The translations under genes were made by a program, and so were the position numbers. Below are positions 1 through 8,051 of a DNA stretch of 64,000 nucleotides, piece after piece (positions within the stretch are counted from its first letter, which is position 1; each line of letters opens with the position of its first letter). Under the pieces are notes generated by a model. It was not told where the DNA came from, ran no database searches, and saw nothing but the letters and a program-made list of their open reading frames with translations. Source of the DNA: Acidibrevibacterium fodinaquatile (GTDB lineage: Bacteria > Pseudomonadota > Alphaproteobacteria > Acetobacterales > Acetobacteraceae); assembly GCF_003352165.1 (NCBI RefSeq), contig NZ_CP029176.1:2542001-2606000 (forward strand), in the 5' to 3' direction.

Positions 1-172
1 GGAGGGGGTCGGGATCGTGCTCGCCGAGCAGAATCTGCATTTCGCCGAGCGCCTCGGCGACCGCGCGGTGGTGATCGAGAAAGGCGAAGCGGTCTGGGCC
101 GGCAGCCTCGCGGCGCTTGCCGCCGATGACACCGCCCGCCAGCGCTTCCTCGCCGTCGGCGCGGCGGCCTGA
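1..172 (+). CDS. ABC transporter ATP-binding protein, C-terminal fragment (LivF/UrtE type)
   Basis: The window opens inside this gene. Reading from base 2, 56 residues remain before TGA. They include the phrase VGIVLAEQNLHFAERLGDRA, which matches the segment after Walker B and the H-loop region of branched-chain amino acid or urea transporter ATPases (LivF/UrtE), where the H-loop His is often replaced as in 'AEQN'. A VVIEKGEAVWAG strand follows, as is usual near the end of these short ATPases. The protein would energise import of amino acids or urea from the cytoplasmic face. Partner genes lie outside the window, so the substrate cannot be named. Confidence 0.7.
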   Translation, partial: EGVGIVLAEQNLHFAERLGDRAVVIEKGEAVWAGSLAALAADDTARQRFLAVGAAA

Positions 173-191
173 GAAACCGGCACGAAGGCCG

Positions 192-1931
192 TCACGACGA
201 CGGCGACGAGACATCCTCCCCCGGCGGCGGCAGATCGGCGAAGGCGGGGATCCGCGCGATCAGCGCCGCGTGGAGCGTCGCACGCCGCGCCCAAAGATCA
301 TGATACCAGGCAAGGCGCGGCGGAATTTGCTCGGCGAGCATGCGCTGGCCGGCGACCAGCGCGCGCGCTTGCTCGGCAAGGCGACGCGGCAAGGAAGGGG
401 TCTCGATCATGCGGAGCAATATGGTCCGTAGTTCGTAACGATCTCGAAACACCGCGCCATCGCGGCCGTCGGTGATGATGTTGCCATAGACCGTCTCACT
501 CGCCAGCGCCGCGACCCGGCGCGCCGCCGCCTCGATGAATTTGAGATCGGATTTGCAGCGGTTGAAAACCGTGTCACCGAGCGGCATGAACGAAATCTCG
601 GCCTCGGCGAGGCGCGCGAGATAGTCCGGATAGTCGAGCATCGGATGAAAATGCTTGTGCGGGCTCGCCAGAGCGTCGAAAAACCCGCGATCATGAACGA
701 CGACGAAGCGGAGCCGGTCTCCCGCCACCGCCGCGACCTCGTTTAACGCCGGCATGAAGTCCGGCCAGTCGGCTTCGCGGTTGATGCCACCGAAAAACAG
801 CGTGAGATGCGCGGGATCGGCGAAATTTCGCGGCGCCGGGAGCGCGCTCACCGCGTTGGGAAACACCGCGATCTCAGGGTTGGCGGCCCCGAGCACCTCG
901 GCCAGCATCGGCGTCGTCGTCTGAACCGCGTGCACGGCGCGGAAATTATGCATCTCCGGGTGTTGCAGGATGGGGATGTAATCGGGATGGTCGTCAAACT
1001 CGCACACCACGAGATATCCCGCCGCAATCACCGCCCGCAGCGTCGCAAGCCCGGCCTCGCCGAGGAGTGCAGGGCGGTGGAGGATCAGGATGTGCGGCAC
1101 CCCCGGCGCCGGCCGCGGCAAGTCCCGGAGATTGGTCAGACGCGCCGTAACGCCGGGGGTCGCGGCCAGCGCCTGCATCGGCTCGACGACGCGGACATGG
1201 CTCACCCCCCCGACCGGCGCCAGCATGGTGGAAAAAATCTGCAGCCGCGCCGGCGCGGTCCGCGTTGCCCGCCAGACATATTGGAGCGGCAGAGCGCGGC
1301 GGGCATAGTTTTCGGGATCGACGCCAAGGGCGGCGAGCGCCGGGGTGATGGCGGTGATGAAGCGTCGGCCGGTTTCGGCCTCAAATACCCGCCCGACACT
1401 GTCGAGCGGCACATAGCCGGCCTCGGCGAGCGCCCGGCCGGCGCTGTCGCGCGAAAACCAGCGCAGATGGGTGCGGTCGAAAAGGCCGCTCTCCTCATAG
1501 TGCCAGCCGCCTTGCAGAAGGCGGGCGGCAAAACTCCAATGCTCGACATTGGGGAGCGAGACGAGCAACACGCCGGTCGGCGACAGCAGCGCGGCATGCC
1601 GGCGCAGCAGCGCCCACGGGTCACGCAAATGCTCCAGCACGTCGCCATAGATCAGGCAATCGACGGCACCCGTGAAACTGTCGGGGAACGCCAGGGCCTC
1701 GATATCGCCGGTGATCACGCCGTCGAGCCGGCCGGCCGCGACGGAAGCCGCGCGCGCGTCACCCTCGACGCCGAAAACCCGCGCGCGGGGATTGCGTTGC
1801 TTGAATTGGAAGCCGAGCGCGCCGGTGCCGCAGCCGATATCGAGCACCAGCCCGGCCGAGAGCGGAATCCGCTCCAGCAGATCTGCGTTATAGCCGTCGG
1901 CGTAGGGATAGGGCGCAGCCGGCGCCGACAT
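192..1931 (-). CDS. Methyltransferase-glycosyltransferase fusion protein
   Basis: This 579-residue protein has two parts. The N-terminal 220 residues are a class I SAM-dependent methyltransferase, with motif I VLDIGCGTGALG near residues 29-40 and a DVLEHL post-motif near 97-102. The C-terminal 340 residues look like a GT-B glycosyltransferase; the late segment FNRCKSDLKFIEAAARR resembles the sugar-nucleotide-binding region of GT4-like enzymes. The ATG follows the TGA of the UDP-glucose dehydrogenase gene with no gap, so the two are probably translationally coupled. Together they suggest synthesis and methylation of a uronic-acid-containing surface polysaccharide. Acceptor and donor sugars are not evident. 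Confidence 0.75.
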   Translation of the reverse strand: MSAPAAPYPYADGYNADLLERIPLSAGLVLDIGCGTGALGFQFKQRNPRARVFGVEGDARAASVAAGRLDGVITGDIEALAFPDSFTGAVDCLIYGDVLEHLRDPWALLRRHAALLSPTGVLLVSLPNVEHWSFAARLLQGGWHYEESGLFDRTHLRWFSRDSAGRALAEAGYVPLDSVGRVFEAETGRRFITAITPALAALGVDPENYARRALPLQYVWRATRTAPARLQIFSTMLAPVGGVSHVRVVEPMQALAATPGVTARLTNLRDLPRPAPGVPHILILHRPALLGEAGLATLRAVIAAGYLVVCEFDDHPDYIPILQHPEMHNFRAVHAVQTTTPMLAEVLGAANPEIAVFPNAVSALPAPRNFADPAHLTLFFGGINREADWPDFMPALNEVAAVAGDRLRFVVVHDRGFFDALASPHKHFHPMLDYPDYLARLAEAEISFMPLGDTVFNRCKSDLKFIEAAARRVAALASETVYGNIITDGRDGAVFRDRYELRTILLRMIETPSLPRRLAEQARALVAGQRMLAEQIPPRLAWYHDLWARRATLHAALIARIPAFADLPPPGEDVSSPSS

Positions 1932-3260
1932 TCAACCGCCCGGCTGGCTGCCGGCCGGGCGACCAATGCCGTAATAGGCAAAGCCGGCTTCGCGCATCGT
2001 CGCGGGGTCGAAAATGTTGCGCAGATCAATCACCGCCCGCCCGCGCATGGTCTCCGCGAGGCGCGCCGGGTCGAGGGCACGGAACTCGTTCCACTCCGTC
2101 ACCACCACCAGCGCCGCCGCCCCCTCCGCCGCCGCGAGAGCGTTCTGACAATAGACGACGGTCTCGGGCAGCATCGGTCGCGCCTGGTCCATGCCTTGCG
2201 GATCATAGACCTGAACCCGGGCGCCATCCCCGATGAGGCGCGACACGATGGGAATCGCCGGCGAATCGCGCATATCATCGGTTTCGGGCTTGAAGGTGAG
2301 GCCGAGGACGGCGATGGTCTTGCCACGCACGCTGCCGCCGCAAGCGGCGATGACGCGCCCGGCCATCCCGGCCTTGCGCGCCTCGTTCACCGCGACCACG
2401 GTCTCGATCAGCCGGCTTGGGGCGCCGGCGTCTTGCGCGATGCGAACCAGGGCGAGCGTGTCCTTCGGGAAGCAGGAGCCGCCGAAACCGGGGCCGGGGT
2501 GGAGGAATTTGCGCCCGATGCGGCCATCGAGCCCGATCCCACGCGCGATATCATGGACATCGGCGCCGACCTTCTCGGCGAGATCGGCGATTTCGTTGAT
2601 GAAGGCGACCTTCATCGCGAGAAAGGAATTGGCGGCGTATTTGGTCAGCTCGGCGGTTTCGAGATTGGTGAAGACGATGGGCGTCTCGATCAGATAAAGC
2701 GGGCGATAGAGAAGGCGCAGCACCTCGCGCGCGCCCTCGTCCTCGACGCCGATCACCACCCGGTCGGGGTGCATGAAATCGGCGATCGCGCTGCCTTCGC
2801 GCAAAAATTCCGGGTTGGAGGCAACGGCGCACGGAAGATCGGGGCGGACATCGCGAAGGATCGCCGCGATCCGCCGGCCGGTGCCGACCGGCACCGTCGA
2901 TTTGGTGACGATCACCGCGGGGTGCGTCAGCGCGCGGGCAACTTGCTCAGCGGCGGCATAGACATAGGTCAAATCGGCGTGGCCATCGCCGCGCCGGCTC
3001 GGCGTGCCGACGGCGATGAATACCGCTTCGGCGCCGGCAAGGGCGGAGGTGAGATCATCGGTGAAGGAGAGCCGGCCGGCGGCGACGTTGCCCGCCACCA
3101 GCGCATCGAGCCCGGGCTCATAGATCGGCATGCGCCCGGCATGCAAGGACGCGAGCCGCCCGGGATCGGCCTCGACCACGGCGACCTCGACGCCGAATTC
3201 GGCGAAACACGCGGCCGAGACCAGCCCGACATAGCCGCCGCCAATCATCGCAATGCGCAT
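1932..3260 (-). CDS. ugd: UDP-glucose 6-dehydrogenase
   Basis: This cytoplasmic enzyme of 442 residues oxidises UDP-glucose to UDP-glucuronate with two NAD+, supplying uronic acid for polysaccharides. The NAD-binding loop GGGYVG is at residues 7-12. The catalytic cysteine is Cys263 in the family signature GFGGSCFPKD. Residues near 205-215 (ELTKYAANSFLA) carry the conserved Lys and Asn of the active site. The length is normal for bacterial Ugd/TuaD. It is the first gene of a two-gene leftward unit with the methyltransferase-glycosyltransferase fusion. Identification is firm; only the downstream polymer is unknown. Confidence 0.95.
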   Translation of the reverse strand: MRIAMIGGGYVGLVSAACFAEFGVEVAVVEADPGRLASLHAGRMPIYEPGLDALVAGNVAAGRLSFTDDLTSALAGAEAVFIAVGTPSRRGDGHADLTYVYAAAEQVARALTHPAVIVTKSTVPVGTGRRIAAILRDVRPDLPCAVASNPEFLREGSAIADFMHPDRVVIGVEDEGAREVLRLLYRPLYLIETPIVFTNLETAELTKYAANSFLAMKVAFINEIADLAEKVGADVHDIARGIGLDGRIGRKFLHPGPGFGGSCFPKDTLALVRIAQDAGAPSRLIETVVAVNEARKAGMAGRVIAACGGSVRGKTIAVLGLTFKPETDDMRDSPAIPIVSRLIGDGARVQVYDPQGMDQARPMLPETVVYCQNALAAAEGAAALVVVTEWNEFRALDPARLAETMRGRAVIDLRNIFDPATMREAGFAYYGIGRPAGSQPGG

Positions 3261-3342
3261 GCGCAGCCCTTCCCCCTGACACGAAACCCCGGTGATACCG
3301 GCCCGAACCTAGCCTCTCCAAGGTGAATTTAACGTATAAGTC

Positions 3343-3690
3343 TCACGCTTTCGACTGCGCGAGGATGCTTTTCTCGAGCGCCTCGGCGGCGGTGTTCCAA
3401 GTCTCGATTTCATTGGTGTTTTCAGGTGGATTGGTCTCGTGCAGCGAGAAGCCGGTGGGGTCATATTCCACCAGCACCGTGACATCGCCCTTGTGGGCGA
3501 GCATATGGCCGGGATCGTCCTCGGTGATGGTCCAGCCGAGACCGGTCGCGGCGCGGCGGATTTGCGCCTGGCGGGCCTCGAGGGTTCCGGTGGCGGTCGC
3601 GAAGGGCTCGGCGATCACCTCATAGGGGGTGGTGACCGAGCAGCCGGCGATCACCAGCAGGCCGAGCAAAACCAAAAAACGTGGCGGCAT
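3343..3690 (-). CDS. Small outer-membrane-type lipoprotein of unknown function
   Basis: The 115-residue product starts with a lipoprotein signal peptide, MPPRFLVLLGLLVIAGC, with Cys17 as the predicted lipidation site. The mature part is short and mostly polar (DPGHMLAHKGDVTVLVEYD). I do not recognise a named domain. The ATG shares one base with the TGA of the upstream glycosyltransferase gene (TGATG), so the two are a coupled pair. A longer in-frame ORF continues upstream, but that stretch is antisense-like and inside the glycosyltransferase, so the lipobox Met was chosen as start. Confidence 0.7.
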   Translation of the reverse strand: MPPRFLVLLGLLVIAGCSVTTPYEVIAEPFATATGTLEARQAQIRRAATGLGWTITEDDPGHMLAHKGDVTVLVEYDPTGFSLHETNPPENTNEIETWNTAAEALEKSILAQSKA

Positions 3691-4439
3691 CAAGCGCGCT
3701 CCTCGGGCAGGGTGAGCGCCCGCCACAGCGACCACGGCGAAAGCCCGCGGGCGAGCAGCCGGGCGGCGACCACCAGAACAATCTTGGTCACATCCGCCAC
3801 CGGGCGGAAATGACTGGCCCGCTGGCTCGGCCCTCCATAAAGCGCCGGCACGTCGACCGCAATGGTGCGATAGCCGGCCCGCGCCGCCTCGATCAGCAAC
3901 GCCGCCTCGAACGCGAAACCGCGCGGCCGGCGGCGAGCCGGCAGAGCGCGCAGCAAATCGGCGGGATAGACGCGAAAACCGCACTGGCTGTCAGCGACCG
4001 GGTGGCCCGCGGCCCAGGAGATCCAGAAATCCGCGACCCGGTTGGCAACCCGCCGGCCGCGCGGCGCCGGCAATCGGCTGGACCGGCGCGAGCCGATCAC
4101 GATGCGGTGTGGGGCGCGCCGGGCAACCGTAAGCAGGCGTGGCAGGTCCTCCGGCCGGTGCTGGCCGTCGCCATCGAGCGTCGCGACGAAGGCGGCACCG
4201 GCGGCCAAAGCGGCGGCAAAGCCCGTCTCCAACGCCGCCCCCTTGCCGCGCCGCACCGGATGGCGGAGCACCAGCGCGCCGGCCGCCGCGGCGCAGGCGC
4301 TGGTCGCGTCCCGAGAGCCGTCATCGACGACGATCACCGATGCGGCAAAGGAAAGACAGCCGGCGACGATCGCAGCGATGCTGCCCGCCTCCTCGCACGC
4401 CGGAATAACCACCACCACCCTTGCCGGATCTTCTGCCAT
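3690..4439 (-). CDS. Family 2 glycosyltransferase
   Basis: This GT-A fold glycosyltransferase is of the dolichyl-phosphate-mannose-synthase-like type. From the chosen start (249 residues) it opens MAEDPARVVVVIPACEEAGS, followed by the nucleotide-binding VIVVDDGSRDAT and the metal-binding ATLDGDGQHRPEDL. The region DSQCGFRVYPADLL is typical of polyprenyl-phosphate sugar transferases. There is no clear membrane anchor, though the C-terminus is hydrophobic. It is divergent from a halogenase-like flavoprotein gene and coupled to a small lipoprotein gene. Similar GT2, halogenase and lipoprotein mixes occur in aryl-polyene/xanthomonadin-type loci, but no other such genes are here. An upstream Met at 4496 is an alternative start. 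Confidence 0.8.
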   Translation of the reverse strand: MAEDPARVVVVIPACEEAGSIAAIVAGCLSFAASVIVVDDGSRDATSACAAAAGALVLRHPVRRGKGAALETGFAAALAAGAAFVATLDGDGQHRPEDLPRLLTVARRAPHRIVIGSRRSSRLPAPRGRRVANRVADFWISWAAGHPVADSQCGFRVYPADLLRALPARRRPRGFAFEAALLIEAARAGYRTIAVDVPALYGGPSQRASHFRPVADVTKIVLVVAARLLARGLSPWSLWRALTLPEERA

Positions 4440-4524
4440 CTCGGGAGAGAGCGATATCGCAGCCAGGCATGATCGCGCTATAGAGGGTGCCGCCATGGTG
4501 GCCAATGCATAGGGAAAGCCAGCC
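4440..4524. promoter_or_regulatory. Divergent intergenic region between glycosyltransferase and halogenase-like genes
   Basis: This 85-base gap separates two divergently transcribed genes and must hold both promoters, unless the glycosyltransferase starts further upstream at 4496. An AGGGAAAG ribosome-binding site at 4511-4518 precedes the TTG start of the rightward gene by about 6 bases. I see no clear -35/-10 pair. Confidence 0.4.
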
Positions 4525-5805
4525 TTGTCGGTTCCTTGCGATATCCTGGTGATCGGCGGCGGCCCGGCCGGCGCCACCGCCGCGGCCTTGCTCGCCGAGG
4601 CCGGCCATGACGTCGTCATCCTCGAAAAAGCACAGCATCCCCGCTTTCACATCGGCGAATCGCTGCTGCCCGCCAACCTTCCTTTGCTGGAGCGGCTCGG
4701 CATCGCCGCCGAGGTCGCGGCGATCGGGGTCAAAAAGCCCGGCGCCGAATTCGTCTCCGACGCCCATCAGCGCGCCATCGCCTACCCGTTCGCGTCAGCC
4801 GCCGGCGCCGCCCGCCCCGATTTCAGCTATCAGGTGCCGCGCGCCGCCTTCGATGCCATCCTGTTTGCGAACGCGCTCCGCCGTGGGGCACGCGGCGTCC
4901 AAAACACCCGGGTCACCGCCGCCCGCCTCGGCCAGGGGGCACGGGCGGAGATCACCGCGATCAGCGACGGTGGCGAGACCACCCACTATGCCCCGCGCTT
5001 CGTGCTCGATGCCTCCGGGCGCGACACGTTCCTCGCCACCCGCGCCAGCCTCAAAACCGCGCACAAACACAACAACACCGCCGCCGTTTTTGGCCATTTC
5101 CGCAACGTCGCCTGCCATCGCGACGGGCGGGAGGGGTATATCAGCATCCATCTCGCCGAAAACGGCTGGTTCTGGTTCATCCCGCTTCCCGACGAGGTGA
5201 CCAGTGTCGGCTTCGTCGGCAATCAGGCGGCGTTCCGCAGCCGTGGCACCGATCTCGAGAGCTTTTTTCGCGCCCGCATCGCGGCGAGCCCGAGCGTTGC
5301 AGCGCGCATGGCAGCGGCGATGGCGCTCGGCGCCGTCACCGCAACCGGCAATTATTCCTATTGCGCCCGCACGGCGAGCGGTGACGGCTATTTCCTGATC
5401 GGCGACGCCTTCGCCTTCATCGACCCGATTTTCTCGAGCGGCGTCATGCTGGCGATGCGCAGCGCCGAACTCGGCGCCGCGGTCGCGAGCGCCTGGCTCG
5501 CCTCCCCGCGCGCCGGAAAGCGTCTCGCCCGCCAAGCCGAAGCGCGCATGCGCCGCTCGCTGGACGGTCTCGACTGGCTGATCCGCCGGATCAACACCCC
5601 GACGCTGCGCGACATGTTCATGGCGCCGCAAGACCGTTTCGGCATGCGCAGCGGGCTGGTCTCGCTCCTCGCCGGCGACATCGAGACGCGGCGCCTTCGC
5701 CCGCCGGTGTTGGCCTTCAAGGCCTCGTTCCATTTTCTCGCCGCCATGCGCCGCTTCGGCTACCAGCTCCAGCCCGACGGCTCGTTGCTGCGGATGGAGG
5801 GGTAA
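4525..5805 (+). CDS. FAD-dependent halogenase-like flavoprotein monooxygenase
   Basis: The 426-residue protein has the FAD-binding GGGPAGATAAALLAEAG near the N-terminus, then HIGESLLP and a Lys-containing GVKKPGAEF. Later comes the flavin-halogenase signature WFWFIP in ENGWFWFIPLPD. A GDAFAFIDPIFSSG motif closes the FAD site. These features place it with tryptophan-halogenase-like/geranylgeranyl-reductase-like flavoproteins. The paired WxWxIP and Lys favour halogenase ancestry but do not prove halogenation. The start is TTG with an AGGGAAAG Shine-Dalgarno. It stands alone rightward and is followed 12 bases later by a terminator-like repeat. A reduced-flavin supplier would be needed and none is adjacent. 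Confidence 0.75.
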   Translation: MSVPCDILVIGGGPAGATAAALLAEAGHDVVILEKAQHPRFHIGESLLPANLPLLERLGIAAEVAAIGVKKPGAEFVSDAHQRAIAYPFASAAGAARPDFSYQVPRAAFDAILFANALRRGARGVQNTRVTAARLGQGARAEITAISDGGETTHYAPRFVLDASGRDTFLATRASLKTAHKHNNTAAVFGHFRNVACHRDGREGYISIHLAENGWFWFIPLPDEVTSVGFVGNQAAFRSRGTDLESFFRARIAASPSVAARMAAAMALGAVTATGNYSYCARTASGDGYFLIGDAFAFIDPIFSSGVMLAMRSAELGAAVASAWLASPRAGKRLARQAEARMRRSLDGLDWLIRRINTPTLRDMFMAPQDRFGMRSGLVSLLAGDIETRRLRPPVLAFKASFHFLAAMRRFGYQLQPDGSLLRMEG

Positions 5806-5817
5806 GAAAGAAAAGCG

Positions 5818-5914
5818 GTTCTTTTTTGAAAAAAAGAACCAAAAAACTTTTCCCTTTTGGACAGCGCCTGCGGCGCTGTCCGGGGATAAGAGTTTTTTTC
5901 TTGTTTTTATGAAG
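5818..5914. repeat. Terminator-like dispersed element, copy A (full)
   Basis: A palindrome with arms GTTCTTTTTT and AAAAAAGAAC (one extra A here) lies at 5818-5839 and is followed by CCAAAAAACTTTT. A perfect 10-bp GC hairpin, GGACAGCGCC/GGCGCTGTCC, occupies 5859-5881. A second A/T-rich arm in inverted orientation runs to 5914. The element sits between two convergent genes, halogenase-like and pqqC, and could terminate both transcripts. Related copies are at 13833-13949 and 63436-63476. Confidence 0.75.
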
Positions 5915-5929
5915 TCAAAAGACGATTTT

Positions 5930-6664
5930 TTATTTTGGGGCTGGCCGAAACGCTCCCGGCGGGATGAAGCCGGGTTCGACATAGGCAAAATAAAGCGCGT
6001 CGAGCTGCGCCCAGAGGACATCGGTCTTGAAGCGGAGTGCGGCTAACACCGCCGCTTGCTGCTCGGGCGTGCGCGCATGTTCCTGGACATAGGCAAGGGC
6101 GAAGCGGCAGTCGCGCGGCGCCTGATCGAGGCGTTTGCGGAAATAAGCGACGAGTTCGTCGCTGATGAAATCATAATGTTCGAGCATCCCGGCGATACGC
6201 TCGGCGTGAATCGCGGGCGCGAAGAGTTCGGTGAGCGAGGACGCGATCGCTTCCAGCGTCGGGCGCTCATAAACGAAACGCACATAAGCCTCGACCGCGA
6301 ATTTCGTCGCCGGCAGCGCGCCTTCCTGCGAAATCACATAGGCGCGGTCGAGCTTCAGCCCGTCGGTGAGCTTGAGCCAACGCTCGATGCCGCCGCTGTC
6401 GGCGTCGATGCCGTCATGGTCGTGAATGCGATGGATCCATTCGCGCCGCAACGCGCGATCCTCGAGCCGCGCCATGAGCGCCGCGTCTTTGCGCGGAATC
6501 GCCGCCTGATAGACATAGCGGTTGAGCGCCCAGGCCTGTACCTGCCCGAAATTCATCCGCCCGCCATGCAGCATTTTATGGAAGGGATGGAGATTGTGAT
6601 AGCGCTCCTCACCAATTTTGCGGAGCGCACGCTCCAGCGCCTCGGGACTCATCACGTCAGTCAT
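5930..6664 (-). CDS. pqqC: Pyrroloquinoline-quinone synthase PqqC
   Basis: PqqC is a cofactorless oxidase that catalyses the last ring closure and eight-electron oxidation making PQQ, the cofactor of periplasmic quinoprotein dehydrogenases. The 244-residue product carries the family's conserved N-terminal RYHNLHPFHKMLHGG, then NRYVYQ, the RRIHDHDG-like IHRIHDHDG and the later HYDFI region. The Met at 6664 was chosen over an upstream Met because it follows AGGAG by 11 bases and gives family length. Unusually, no pqqA, B, D or E lies beside it. A perfect TTGAT-N4-ATCAA site lies 60-73 bases upstream. A PqqC-like oxygenase of another pathway is possible but less likely. Confidence 0.88.
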   Translation of the reverse strand: MTDVMSPEALERALRKIGEERYHNLHPFHKMLHGGRMNFGQVQAWALNRYVYQAAIPRKDAALMARLEDRALRREWIHRIHDHDGIDADSGGIERWLKLTDGLKLDRAYVISQEGALPATKFAVEAYVRFVYERPTLEAIASSLTELFAPAIHAERIAGMLEHYDFISDELVAYFRKRLDQAPRDCRFALAYVQEHARTPEQQAAVLAALRFKTDVLWAQLDALYFAYVEPGFIPPGAFRPAPK

Positions 6665-6723
6665 GAAAATGCGTTCTCCTGGACGTTGCCGGCACATCTT
6701 CCGGGGGACAGGAGCGGGCGGCC

Positions 6724-6737
6724 TTGATCCAGATCAA
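6724..6737. promoter_or_regulatory. Perfect FNR/FixK-type anaerobox upstream of pqqC
   Basis: The palindrome TTGATCCAGATCAA matches the FNR/FixK consensus TTGAT-N4-ATCAA at every defined position. Its centre is about 66 bases upstream of the pqqC ATG, a suitable distance for activation of a leftward promoter. It overlaps the last codons of the Smr gene, which also reads leftward. The match is direct; the regulator and its effect are inferred. Confidence 0.65.
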
Positions 6738-7297
6738 ACCGCGCGACGAGAAGGAGATGCCGATTTGCGCAGGAGAAGCCGGGTCGCGCCAGGGTTGGCC
6801 GGATGCGGGTGAGCGGCGGCGAGCACAAGCGGGCGAAGTGTCGGCAAGTTCAGCCAATGCGGCAATTCGCGCCGGATCGCGCCGCCCTCGGCGCCGCTGC
6901 CACGCCCGGTGATGATCTCGATGCAGCGCCATCGTTCCGCCCGCGCCGCGGCCACGGCGTCGAGCAAGACACGATGCGCCTCAGCCAGCGTCAGGCCATG
7001 AAGATCGAAAACCCGCGCCGGCTTGAGCCGGCCTGAGCGCAGCCGCTCCCAGGTCGCGCCATCAAGCCCGGGCGGCGCGACCCCGATCGCAAGCAAAGAG
7101 AGCGGCGGCGGGCGGCGGGGCAGAGGCTCAGGGATGATCCGCGCCGGAGCCGCCGGCGCCGGCGGCCCGGGCGATGGCATTACCGGTGGCGTTTCTCGCA
7201 ACAGCGGTGGCGCGCGGCCGCGAAGCGGGCGGATCGTCTCGACAAACGCCGCCCAGAGCGCGAGATCGGCCTCGCTCAGCCCGCGCCCGCGTGACAT
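6734..7297 (-). CDS. Smr-domain protein
   Basis: This 187-residue protein has a proline-rich N-terminal half (residues 35-70) and a C-terminal Smr domain. The Smr hallmarks are FDLHGLTL (DLH at 98-100) and ITGRGSG (129-135). Smr domains bind or nick nucleic acid; in proteobacteria such stand-alone proteins are poorly characterised, and some family members act on collided ribosomes. The Met at 7297 lies one base after the lutC stop and has GGAGA about 10 bases upstream. A Met at 7321 is also open. It ends the lutABC transcription unit and its 3' end overlaps the anaerobox of pqqC. Confidence 0.85.
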   Translation of the reverse strand: MSRGRGLSEADLALWAAFVETIRPLRGRAPPLLRETPPVMPSPGPPAPAAPARIIPEPLPRRPPPLSLLAIGVAPPGLDGATWERLRSGRLKPARVFDLHGLTLAEAHRVLLDAVAAARAERWRCIEIITGRGSGAEGGAIRRELPHWLNLPTLRPLVLAAAHPHPANPGATRLLLRKSASPSRRAV

Positions 7298-7298
7298 G

Positions 7299-8051
7299 TC
7301 ACGGGGCGTCTCCCGCGCCATCGCCGTGCGGGGCAGCGCTTTCCGGCGCTAATTTGGCCTCGGCGTCGTCTTCGAGCAGCAGGATATGCAGCCGCCGCGG
7401 CCCGTGCGCGCCGAGTTCCAGCGTCTGCTCGATATCCGCCGAGCGCGACGGCCCGGTCACCAGCATGACGTTGCGCGGCATGAAGCCGCCGGTCAACGGG
7501 TCGGTCCGCTCGGCGCGGAGCAGATCCCACGCCTCCTCATAAGCGCCGACGATGCGGCTCGCACGGAGCAGAACCAGCGCGGTATCGGCGAGGAGATTGA
7601 CCGTCGTCGGCCGCTCCGGCGCCGCCGGCAGCATCAGCGTGCCGGTCTCGGCGACGGCCGCGAAACCCTGCTGGAGACTGACGAGGTCGCTCGCTTCGGC
7701 GCGCCCGGCGCGGAGCTTGAGCAGCGGCCGCGCCGACCAGGGGATCGCCTGCAACTCGGGATGCGGCGCCATGACGATCTCGGAGGGCAGATTCTGCTGC
7801 GCGAGATAATCGGCGATCGCGCCGGGCACCGCCTCCGCGTCGGGTAGACGGGCGACGCTGCCGAATTCCTTCTCGACATTAGCGATGAAGAGCGCGACCT
7901 GGCCGGCGCGCGAAAGCCGCGAGCGGGCGGGAATGAGATGACGGGGATGGGCGTCAAGGCGCCCGCGCAGCATCGCCGCCTGATCCGCGGGCAGGGGACC
8001 GCGGCGAAGATGGCGGCGAATGGCGCCGAGAATGGCTTCGCGAGAACTCAC
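7299..8051 (-). CDS. lutC: LutC/YkgG family lactate utilization protein
   Basis: LutC is the LUD-domain subunit of the LutABC L-lactate oxidation complex, which converts L-lactate to pyruvate in the cytoplasm. The 250-residue product shows the LUD pattern: a helical N-terminus (REAILGAIRRHL), GFAAVAETGTLML and a VTGPSRSADIEQTLELGAHGP motif typical of LutC. Translation starts at GTG, overlapping the lutB TGA in a GTGA junction, so the two are coupled. The order is lutA-lutB-lutC-smr, transcribed leftward. Identification by motif and context is secure. Confidence 0.92.
   Translation of the reverse strand: MSSREAILGAIRRHLRRGPLPADQAAMLRGRLDAHPRHLIPARSRLSRAGQVALFIANVEKEFGSVARLPDAEAVPGAIADYLAQQNLPSEIVMAPHPELQAIPWSARPLLKLRAGRAEASDLVSLQQGFAAVAETGTLMLPAAPERPTTVNLLADTALVLLRASRIVGAYEEAWDLLRAERTDPLTGGFMPRNVMLVTGPSRSADIEQTLELGAHGPRRLHILLLEDDAEAKLAPESAAPHGDGAGDAP

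Noticed and set aside
807-3326. 839-residue rightward ORF
   Set aside because: It is antisense to ugd and the methyltransferase-glycosyltransferase gene, which have clear family motifs. The Arg/Gly/His-rich product is a typical shadow in GC-rich DNA.
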